From: Amphimedon queenslandica
Taxonomy: Eukaryota > Porifera > Demospongiae > Haplosclerida > Niphatidae
Length of the DNA stretch: 43,706 nucleotides
Direction: 5' to 3'
NCBI RefSeq assembly: GCF_000090795.2
Contig: NW_003546260.1
Span: forward strand, 26,299 to 70,004
In this document: positions 34,772-43,706 of the stretch, one piece after another
Numbering within the stretch: position 1 is the first letter of the stretch
Layout: every line of letters begins with the position of its first letter
The notes under the pieces: generated by a model
The model's input: the letters and a program-made list of their open reading frames with translations, nothing else
Told to the model about the DNA's origin: nothing
Databases searched by the model: none
Program-made: the position numbers and the translations under genes

Positions 34772-37700
34772 TTATTGTTGACCGAAAATAATAGGTACAG
34801 TTGTTGCCGTTTGTCTTCCTCTCCACGATCTGCTTGCTGGCACACCTTTAATAGCCGAACCTTCAACTGTCAACTGCAAGCCAATGTAAGGAGGTACATC
34901 AAGCTTTGCCTAATGAACAGCAAAAGATCATACATGTACATGTATGTGCACATGTACATGTACGTGCATGCACATGTACATGTAGCGTAGTAAACTTGAT
35001 GAAAGGCAGTAATTATTTTAATTCTGAGAAGGAATTTTCTCCCTACGGGCACCTCAATAGATGCATTTGTAGTATTTTACTAGCTCAGTGACACTCCTTT
35101 ACTATAATTACTGTGCTACATGACACGTACTGGACGTACCTGTTTGTAAGCTAGCTCAAAGGCACCGATATCACAATCTCTGTTATTCTTACGATCTATC
35201 ACAACTAGAGTTTATAAGGAAAGGAAATAAGACTAGACTTATTGGATTACAATACCTTTTATGGTGTCTTCCATCACTTGTTTGCACAGCTTTTTAGTGA
35301 CTGCTGTACTCTTCTCCATAGTTGGACTAGAGTTAATCTCAATCTATGGACATAAAACAATATCATTAAAAATAACAATAGTATTACTATTATGACAGAG
35401 CATTTGATAATTATATAGGAGTTTCACGCCTCCTTAGAGTTCACACAATAATTAAATCAAACAATATTAGCACTAAAGTATAAAAATGTTACTAATAGTG
35501 ATCTCACCAGCCATGGCTTGTAGTTGGCACAAATCATAAAATCAGCTCCATATAACTCAAATGTATTCTGAGCGATGATTGGCAATAAAGTAATATACGA
35601 TAATGAATTCTAATACCTTTCTGTCAATGACTCTGTCCTGTGACACTTGCAATACACTAATAATAGCTTGCTTCATTCCTGGATAAATCACTTTTCTCCA
35701 TTTGTCTCCCTCACCAATACTCCTAGCACACACACACAGAGGCAGAGGCTCTCATAGGCACTATATAGATCATTTTTGTTACTTTAAATAAGATTGAAAA
35801 GTATTGCTATCCCACATATTATCCTGAGGGAGGTTTTCACTCCTTTCTTCTGAATTGGTCAAGTGTTTTTGCACAGAATTGTTACACAAATGAATGCTCC
35901 TAAAATGAGAAATTAATATCAATCATTTACTGTATGAAGTATTATGTACGTGTCCAGTTTTTGAAGGCTGTAAAGCTGAGTTGAGAAACGTAAGTAGCAG
36001 TCCTTGTACATCCACATTGTTAGTGGGTTCCAATCAGTCACAAGAAACCACTGGCGTATGTCAAACTTAGTTGCATATATAAGGAGTGGGCGCTCTGTGT
36101 AATAAGTAAGCAAAATGTAAAAGCTAGGTCTATTTATACTATTCCTTTTATGCTTACCAATGTACTTCTGGACAACCCACATGTTCTTTTTCATCAAAAT
36201 TGAGGGACTGACAAAGTCAAGGATATCGTGTAAGTGATCTTTGCATATTATACCTTTTAAAACATTTTAATTATAGTATATGTACATATACAATTTAGAT
36301 GTATAATGTACATGTACATGTAAAAATAAGAATACCGTATAGTCACAAAGTTTCGAGGCAATAAACTTTAGTGAATCAGGCCACGAGTCTTTTTTTGCGA
36401 ATTAACTTTCACGGTTCTTATTTTAAAGCACAAGTGTTTATGGGCAATACGGATAATTTTATGGAATTAACTTTTGTGGATACAGAAAATCCGCGAAAAC
36501 AACGAAATTTGTACCCTCAAAATTAAGCGGCTATACGGTATATACATGTATCAACATGTACAATCTACATGTACATGTACTTATAACACAATACAATGTA
36601 ATTCATACCACGTCCTCTTGACATAGCACCAGGTTTTATGATCCATATATTTCTAGAGCCATCAATTGATAACTGAGGATAATGTTTCTTCAGCTATAAT
36701 AATACATGTATGCATTAATACACACATAATACATACATGCACATGTATATGCCAGTATGCATACTTGTAGTAGAAGCTCTTCGGCTCTGATTGCATCTGA
36801 CTTTGAGCAAAACAGGACACCATTGCAACTACAAGAATGTAATAAATGGAGTGCATGCATCCCATCCCATTAGCTCCATATACAACTGTACACAGAGCCA
36901 CTTAACTGATCTCATGTACAGTATAATACTTACAATATGAGGCTATAGTAGTAAGCCAATAACTGGCACCATTCTTCTTGAGTGAGTTTAGAGGATTCCT
37001 ATATAGTAAGGGAGTAATTAAGAGATGGAGAGAAAATGAGAAAATTATGAAAAAGGAGAAAGCAAAGTAGACAATAACAAGAAGAGGTTGGATGAAAGAA
37101 AAGAGAAAGAGAGGTGAGCACATACGAGTTGCGTTTTTGATCCTTCAATATCTTCATGATCAAGTCTTGATAAAAACGATTCTGTCTCTCTGATAGACAG
37201 CAGCAACAACTCCTCAGGTACAACTGGCGATAGTCTCTTCTTTGGTGAAGAGGACATACAGTTTCTGTCACCATCTTGAGTTCTTTTATCACAAGGAGTT
37301 GCGGGGGCTGAAATAGATGCGCTTGAAGATGAAGTGGTGAGAGTTTCTGAGGTACTAGATGGCTTTACTGACTCATTAGATGATGAAATAATGACACGAG
37401 GTCTCTCGTCAACCATTGACACTGAACCATAGTGAGAGTAGAGCAAAGGGTTATTCTCACAGGCTATAATCTTCAGTACATTAAAGGCAGCGGTAAGTTG
37501 ATAGTCCTCTGTGTATAACATTATTAATAAACACAATATAATAATAATTATACTGTACAATGTATGTACATGTACATATGTACCTTTGAATGCCCTTTTA
37601 TCTTCATCGTTGTTTAGTTGATAGCACCGAGGGAAGAATGTGTCTGCATCAACATCACCATACCATGGGAGGTCATGAAGATTTTCACAAAGCCCAAACT

Positions 37701-40399
37701 ACAGAAAGAATTAACAGTTCTATTAATTTCATTATACATGTACATGTACACATACATGTACAATGTACTGTAAAGGTACATGTACTGTAAAGGTACATGT
37801 ACATGTACAAATGTAAATACAGTGTATGTACTTTAGTTGTGAACATAGCTCCTGAGAAGTGATTGACCATTTGATCTTTCTTAAGGTACTGATGATGCAC
37901 ATCAACTCTCCTTAAAGACCAGATGAAATGAGGTTCACAGTTTCTAACAGCCCTGCACTAAAGAATCAGAAAAAAATAAACTACGACTGAAATTACACAT
38001 AAAAGATTGAGAAAGTCAGCAACAAGGGAAAATAAAAAAGAGAAAAATACAAAACAATTATTAACATTTTAAACAATCATTTGTACATGTACATGCAGTA
38101 CACATCTACATCCAAGTATCTTTGTACTATAGTGTGAGCGTGTATCAAAGGCACCGCAACAAGTTTATATACATGTAATGGAGACTACAGGAGGGGTAGT
38201 TAAAAGTGTCCCAGTAGATAGACAACTGTGTCTTTCATACACCCACACACTATAGTACAACCAGATAAACTACAGCTGTTTCATGTTACTGGATATATAC
38301 ACTCCATGATAGTTGATAGATTAGAAACCTCTACTCTGCCTCCAGTAACCCTCGACATCTGCGCAATTTCGTACATGTACATGTAAAGTCGATAATAACA
38401 CTAACACCTATGCTTTAAAACATTTGCCGCCGCACTGCACCATAAAAACTACTTACCAGCATCATGTATTCCTCATCGTCTTCTTTCTCATCTTCACTCT
38501 CACTGTCACTGCTGTCACAATCATCACTACTGTCATAGACATCATCATCATCATCATTACTGCCAGGGCTGACAATCGTCGGTTTCTTTGATGGCGGAAT
38601 ATTTGTCTTGTAATCACAATGATAGCAGTTCTCAACCCACCCTCTACTTCTGAGAGCTTTACGAATTGTTTGATAGCCTCCCTTAATTTGGAAAACTTTC
38701 TTTGCCTACAAATAAATAAATTTCTATGGACAACGATAATTCCAGCAACAAAAAATGACAGTACATCAATATAACATTGAAAGGGAAGGCAAATAAGGCA
38801 ATTAGAGAGCTGTAAAATTAGTGACACTTACTCTGATGGCTTTTTCTGCTTGCACTTTAATCCTTTTCACACGATCCCCCTCATTAAGCTGTTTAAAGTT
38901 CTTTTGTAGCAAACCTGGACTCTCTTCAACAGACTTGTTCTTTGGAGACTTTAGTAGTTTCTTTCCTCTGTCTGATTCCTGCCTTAACAACAGAACAGGT
39001 TTGTTTGGTTTGAGCTCAGACACAGGGAGACACGGAGCTGTTTGACTTCTGTGCCTTCTCCGAGATAATTTATGAGAGAATTGTTGAGATTTTACAACAG
39101 GAGGAGTAGATAATGTTATTTGGTTGGCGTTATTTGGTTTGAGACGTGGTGTTAGTTTGTAGGGTGGGGGTTTCTGTGGAGGTAATATATACTCCTGAGC
39201 AGCCTACAGAAAAAATAATAATTTAAAACATTATCTTAAACCATTTGTAATTGATTTAGCAATTTTTATTTTATAGCATATTTCTAACACATGATTGAAA
39301 TTAATCATACATAATTGGCAATTTGTACTGTATACCGGGTTATTTTCGTGATAAAACTTTTTCGCAAATCCTGCATTTCTAAGATTTTGCGGAATAATTT
39401 TTTTGTGAATAGCTTGCAAACTGCACTGCGTGGCAATGGAGATACAGAATTTTGCAATTCAACTTTTCATGATTGAGCAAAAAATGTAATATTCACGAAA
39501 ATATTTTACCACAAAAATAAACCGATATACGATAATTATTAGACTTGCATGATTACATGTATATGCACGCATACTTTTAGAAGCAGATTCAAACACACAG
39601 TTACACAATGACAAATTAAATGTTAATTCATGCCTCATACCAGTTGTTGCTTTCTTGCAATATGCTGTTGTTGCCTACCCAAGAATCCCATATCAAGTTT
39701 CTCAGCTATACGTATGCTTCGTCCCAGTACGGCAGGCTTGAATGTGTATTCTGAATGGATTTCTGCTATTCTGATAGCAGCTAGAGCAGAAGCTTTTGAC
39801 TGGACCTCATGCAATTTACCAGCTCTCTCTTGTGCCAATTTAATACTCAGCGAGTTTAGCTTTGGGGAAAATGTAAGGTTCTCATCAAAGTAAGAGTGAG
39901 CATTGTTTCCTTGAGCTCTTTTGGCTTCACTCAGTCTCGACAAGAGTGGCTGATGCTGTCTTTGACCAACTATCTTCAGAGAGGACGGGTTGAGTTTAGG
40001 ACGAAAGGTGTGCTCTTTTTCAAATTGGTGTATGATCTTGCGACAGCAACTCGGCTTGCTATTCTCCCTTGTTGTTGTCTCAGCTACCTGCCTAACCCCA
40101 GTCGGTTCCTCTGCAACTGGAACTGGACTTGCTGCAATAGCATATATGTTGTGGTCCTCCTCCTCCTCAGGCGCTCTTTCTTCCTTAAATTTTGAGCTAT
40201 GGTGAAGCGTCATTCGAGAAGGAGGCTCTCTGAGAGTGGCTTGTGGGACAGAAGGCGACATTATCCGAGGATAAGCTGCAGGAGAGGTAGAGGTAACGAC
40301 AGCAGCCATTGGTAGGTGTGTCTCTGTTGCTATGGTGATGTTTATCGGAGCCACAAACCTGGATCCAAAATTCTTTAGTTTGGGATCCAAAATAAACAT
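34772..40399 (-). CDS. TTLL3: TTLL3/8-type tubulin glycylase with N-terminal repeat extension
   Basis: Seventeen exons on the minus strand, first 39641-40399, second 38832-39203, last 34772-34909. All phases close, giving 1010 aa. TTLL3/8 enzymes add the first glycine to tubulin side chains in cilia. From about residue 378 the protein follows animal TTLL3: [35 protein letters not shown], the ATP-grasp strand [15 protein letters not shown] (about 727-741), [35 protein letters not shown], and the metal-site region IEINSSPTM (915-923). An Asp-rich insertion ([15 protein letters not shown]) and a 100-residue Ser-rich loop interrupt conserved blocks. Residues 1-253 carry three copies of a TFxPxLN-like motif, which I do not know from TTLL3. 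TTLL3 versus TTLL8 cannot be separated here. The start at 40399 is the most upstream in-frame ATG; an internal one (MAAVV) is possible. Confidence 0.92.
34931..34984. repeat. TACATG/TGCACATG microsatellite in TTLL intron
   Basis: Tandem tacatg and tgcacatg units, self-complementary, in the intron between the last two TTLL exons. Confidence 0.9.
36332..36542. mobile_element. MITE-like element, ends ATACCGTATAG / CTATACGGTAT
   Basis: An approximately 210-bp element with 11-bp perfect terminal inverted repeats, inside a TTLL intron. The interior contains 'gcgaattaactttcacgg' and 'ccgcgaaaacaacgaaatt', the same style as the elements at 7785-8202 and 39326-39534. No coding capacity. Confidence 0.7.
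37735..37811. repeat. TACATG microsatellite in TTLL intron
   Basis: Interspersed tacatg and 'gtactgtaaag' units between TTLL exons 4 and 5. Confidence 0.9.
39326..39534. mobile_element. MITE-like element with about 30-bp imperfect terminal inverted repeats
   Basis: The left end (tactgtataccgggttattt) and the reverse complement of the right end (tatcgtatatcggtttattt) match at roughly 80 percent over about 30 bp, continuing into 'cgtgataaaa'. It lies in the intron between TTLL exons 1 and 2. The interior is rich in 'ttcgcaaat' and 'ttcacgaaaat' words. No coding capacity. Confidence 0.65.
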
Positions 40400-40467
40400 G
40401 GAGACCGGAATGAGTATGGAATTTGTGAAGGTGTGTCAGAATTTGGCCCACCCATACTGCGGAAAAC
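40400..40467. promoter_or_regulatory. 68-bp bidirectional start region of TTLL and ALDH1L
   Basis: Only 68 bp separate the annotated start codons of two divergent genes. An ETS-like ACCGGAA lies at 40404-40410. There is no TATA box. On the plus strand an ATG at 40398-40400 overlaps the TTLL start codon and opens an out-of-frame upstream ORF that ends at 40491, past the ALDH1L ATG. Transcripts of at least one gene probably start inside the other's first exon. Confidence 0.65.
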
Positions 40468-43400
40468 ATGTCTTTTGTTCTGTCTCTTGCTAGATTCTCT
40501 GCTACTGTTGCTGCTAGATCATGCCTGCAGTCACCCAGACTCTTTTCAACGAGTCCTTCTCTCGCTAAAGAGCTCCGTATAGCTATCATAGGCCAGTCTG
40601 TGTTTGGTCAAGAGGTGTACAGTCTGTTGAGGAGACAGGGAAAGAATGTTGTTGGTGTGTTTACGGTACCAGACAACAATTGTAGACCTGACCCACTGGC
40701 AGCTCAAGCTGAGAAAGATGGAACTCCTGTATTTAAGATACCAAGATGGAGATTGAAAGGTTAGCCTACAGTAATAATTTGTAGTTTTCACATGAATCCT
40801 GGGATAGGTCAATTACTACCTGATGTGTATGAGAAGTATAAAAGTGTAAAAGCTACTCTTAACGTGCTACCATTCTGTACTCAGTTCATACCTATGGAAG
40901 TCATTGATGGAGCAGAGGAGGGATCCATTATATATCATCCGTCTATTCTACCGAAACATAGAGGAGCATCAGCTATTAACTGGACACTAATGGAAGGTGA
41001 TTCTACAGCTGGATTCACTATCTTCTGGGCAGACGATGGCCTTGACACTGGACCAATCTTACTTCAGAGATCTTGTACTGTTGATATAAATGATACGGTA
41101 GACACACTGTATAATAGGTTCCTTTTTCCTGAAGGCATTAGAGCCATGGTTAGTATTATAATGGTCCTTATTAAAGCAGAAAATATTATTTTTATGATAA
41201 TAGGGTGAAGCAGTTAAACTCATTGAAGATGGTAAAGCTCCACGTATTGTCCAATGGGAAGGGGGTGCCACGTATGATCAATTGTGGCAGAAAAAGGATG
41301 TTGCCAAGGTACTGCACATAATTTATTTTCAATTAATTTTAAACATGTCTTTTAACAGATTAACTGGAATACAACAGCACTTGAACTGCATAATTTTATT
41401 CGTGGATCCGACAAAGTATGATACATTAATTCTAATTTTAATTTTGATTTATTTTTTACATGCAGGTCCCTGGTGCATGGACCATGATTGACAAACAAGT
41501 AAGGACTCTACATCAATTGTAAATTTACTATTATTACAATTTATAGAAAGTGACACTGTATGGTTCAGTGTTTGTTGATGACAGAGAGCCAGTTACTGGT
41601 AGAGAGATTGAGATAGAAGGATTAGCTCAACCAGCTGTCATAACACAGAATGGTTTAGTGATGTATGGATCTGATGGAAAGAAAATAAGAGTAACACAAC
41701 TTCAGTTGGAAGATGGTCGTATGATACCTGCCAATAAATGGGGGAGAGAAGAGAAAGTGGAGAAATTAGAATTGAGTCCTGAAGAAGAAGCATTACAAGA
41801 GAAATTGAGGGTTAGCCATTTAAATCGTTTTGATTTTGTCAGATGCACAGTTTAACAGGCTAAATGGAGTCATACTAAATAACTTGTTTTATAGTTTTGG
41901 ATCATTATTATCTTCAGATCATTTGATGCATGCATTACAAGGAATTAAGATAGCCATTTCATTGTTTGTATAGCAGGCCATAGTTCATCACAGTTTGGCC
42001 CAGTTAAATTATACTGATAGTATGTGGTCAGATCAATAGCAGCTCACTATAATTGCAATATATCAACGCTCTACTCCCTTTCTTTTTCTCTCTTTATCTT
42101 TCTATATTAGGGTATATGGTCTAGTATACTCAGCCTTTCTATAGTAGAGGATCAGACAGATTTCTTTGCAGCAGGTGCTTCATCAATGGATGTCACAAGG
42201 TATGTATGCAGGGTTTATTTATAGGATTTTGGCATCATGCTCATGTAGCTTCTTGTCAGTGAATTGTTAAGTTGCTCAAAAAACAAAGCGGCTAGAGTAA
42301 AGGGTATTAATTAAGACAAAAATTGCAATTCTCCATTTTTATAATTTTTCTGATACATATGCATATTCTTATGTTGTATATCAACTTTGAGCTAATTCTG
42401 ATCAAGTTTGGATTTTCTATGAATTTTTAAAGCTGCTCAAAAATCTGGCCAAACACCTTGTACCACAGGGTCTTTGGCAAAAATTTAGCAAAAATTGACT
42501 AGGATAGAATTCTTTATTCTTATGTACATGTCCTCATGTTGTATGAACGTTTAAGCTGATTCTGATCAAATTTGGATCTTTTATGAATTTTAAAGCTTCA
42601 AATGCCATATGCACTATTGCTCATGAAGCATGCTTTTTAGCTCACTTAGCATGCTTTGTGGGAAACTCTATAAAACTCTGCATGTATATCTGATTTCATC
42701 ATTCTCAAGGTTAATTGAAGAAGTAAAAGACCTCTGTGATGTGTCGATGGATAATGATAATGTTTATATGAGTCCAAAGTGAATGAATGTTAATAATTTA
42801 TGCTAGTTTTATACTAAAAATAGGTTTACTGAGTTTGTGACTGAAGTTGTAATTAGGAGCAGAGGAGGTGGCCAAGCGTCTAAGTTTGAGTATGAGCCAG
42901 TAAGACTAGTATTTTTCTTTGTGCTGATTGTGTTTCTGTGTTAGGTAACTATTGAAGCTAATGGAAGGACACTACAATTTCCCAACCAGTTGTTTGTTAA
43001 TGGAGAGTTTATCAACTCATCATGGGGAAAGGATTATGATTGTGTTAATCCTACTGATGAAACAGTATGTCATTACTAATGTATACAATGATAATAAATG
43101 AGTGTTTGTGTGTGTAGGTCATTTGTAAAGTTGAGTCTGCTTCTGTAGATGATGTTAACACAGCAGTCAAAGCAGCTAAAGTATTAAACCAATCATTTAA
43201 TATGTGTATATCTCCTTTTTTGTGTATAGTATGCATTTGAAGAAGGAGAATGGGGTAAGATGAATGCTCGTGATAGAGGTGCACTGATGTACAAGTGAGT
43301 CACTAATGAAGTCTATGTATAATGGATACTGATACTGTACAGATTAGCTGATTTAATGGAAGAGCATAAAGAAGAATTGGCCACATTAGAGAGCTTAGAT

Positions 43401-43706
43401 TCAGGAGCTGTGTATACATTAGCCCTCAAGACTCACATTGGATTCTCTATTGATAGTCTTCGTTACTTTGCTAGCTGGTGTGACAAGATTCAGGTATACT
43501 ATTATTATGATCATCATCATTTTTATTAATGATTGATTATTTTAGGGTAAAACCATACCAATTAATCATGCAAGACCTAGCAGGAACCTTTCAATATCTA
43601 AAAGGGAACCTATTGGGTATGGATTACTGTGTATTAGAATTATTTGATTTGTATAATTTAGTGTGTGTGGCATTGTGATACCTTGGAATTATCCTCTTAT
43701 GATGCT
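40468..43706 (+). CDS. ALDH1L2: Mitochondrial-type 10-formyltetrahydrofolate dehydrogenase, truncated at right edge
   Basis: Fifteen exons are visible: 40468-40759, 40808-41148, 41204-41308, 41359-41415, 41466-41498 (33 nt), 41547-41810, 42111-42199, 42710-42778, 42824-42899, 42945-43064, 43118-43180, 43230-43294, 43343-43493, 43546-43616 and 43662 onward. The enzyme converts 10-formyl-THF to THF and CO2 with NADP+. The hydrolase domain is complete, with His141 ([13 protein letters not shown]) and Asp177 (WADDGLDTG). The carrier domain has the phosphopantetheine serine Ser389 ([11 protein letters not shown]). These sit exactly 35 residues beyond human ALDH1L1 His106, Asp142 and Ser354. The extra N-terminus ([20 protein letters not shown]...) is Arg/Ser-rich without acids, a mitochondrial presequence as in ALDH1L2. 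The aldehyde dehydrogenase domain starts near [11 protein letters not shown] and is cut at IPWNYPLMM, before its catalytic cysteine. Confidence 0.95.
41811..42110. other. ALDH1L intron, nothing beyond a pyrimidine-rich 3' end
   Basis: A 300-nt intron between the linker-domain and carrier-domain exons, with a CT-rich tract before the acceptor at 42110. No inserted element was recognised. Confidence 0.6.
42211..42669. repeat. Dispersed repeat, copy B of the 8777-9491 family
   Basis: Shares with 8777-9491 the opening 'ttttgg.at.atgctcatg.agcttcttgtca', internal 'tgttgtatatcaactttgagct', 'gatcaa.tttgga', 'gctcaaaaat', 'gccaaacacc', and the end 'gctcatgaagcatgct ... gcatg..tgtgggaaa'. It is shorter, with fewer internal units and decayed palindromes. 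It sits in the 510-nt ALDH1L intron, much longer than that gene's other introns. Confidence 0.78.

Overview
The window looks like a compact, AT-rich, intron-dense genome of an early-branching animal, most likely a demosponge. This is an inference: the gene set is animal (ataxin-7, SENP8, TIMM17, a TTLL3/8-type glycylase, a mitochondrial ALDH1L, astacins, EGF/FN3 receptors). Most introns in the dense genes are only 44-60 nt with canonical GT...AG ends, and the spacers are full of palindromic TACATGTA microsatellite and short terminal-inverted-repeat elements. I assembled nine gene models by hand from splice signals, reading phase and protein similarity. In almost every model each exon length and phase closes exactly.

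Layout, left to right. 1-511 (-): 5' part of a secreted EGF plus GH43-like propeller protein, cut by the left edge. 1900-3608 (-): single-pass FN3/EGF receptor-like protein with an NPxY tail motif. 4143-18624 (-): ataxin-7, the SAGA deubiquitinase-module anchor, with large introns that hold most of the mobile-element debris. 18953-20883 (+): SENP8/DEN1 NEDD8 protease, head-to-head with ataxin-7. 21434-26042 (-) and 26822-28644 (+): two divergent secreted astacin metalloproteases. Each ends in a cysteine-rich domain built of three internal repeats that I do not recognise. 30557-32983 (-): TIMM17. 33275-34671 (-): small predicted secreted protein. 34772-40399 (-): TTLL3/8-type tubulin glycylase with an N-terminal extension carrying a 'TFxPxLN' repeat. 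40468-43706 (+): ALDH1L2-like 10-formyltetrahydrofolate dehydrogenase, cut by the right edge, whose start lies only 68 bp from the TTLL start.

The genes do not form a pathway. The organisation is that of a compact animal genome with head-to-head pairs (ataxin-7/SENP8, astacin/astacin, TTLL/ALDH1L). The least familiar biology is the threefold-repeated cysteine-rich domain on both astacins, the TTLL N-terminal repeats, and a 54-nt stop-free intron in SENP8 that falls three residues before the catalytic cysteine. No rRNA, tRNA, CRISPR array or prokaryotic feature was found.
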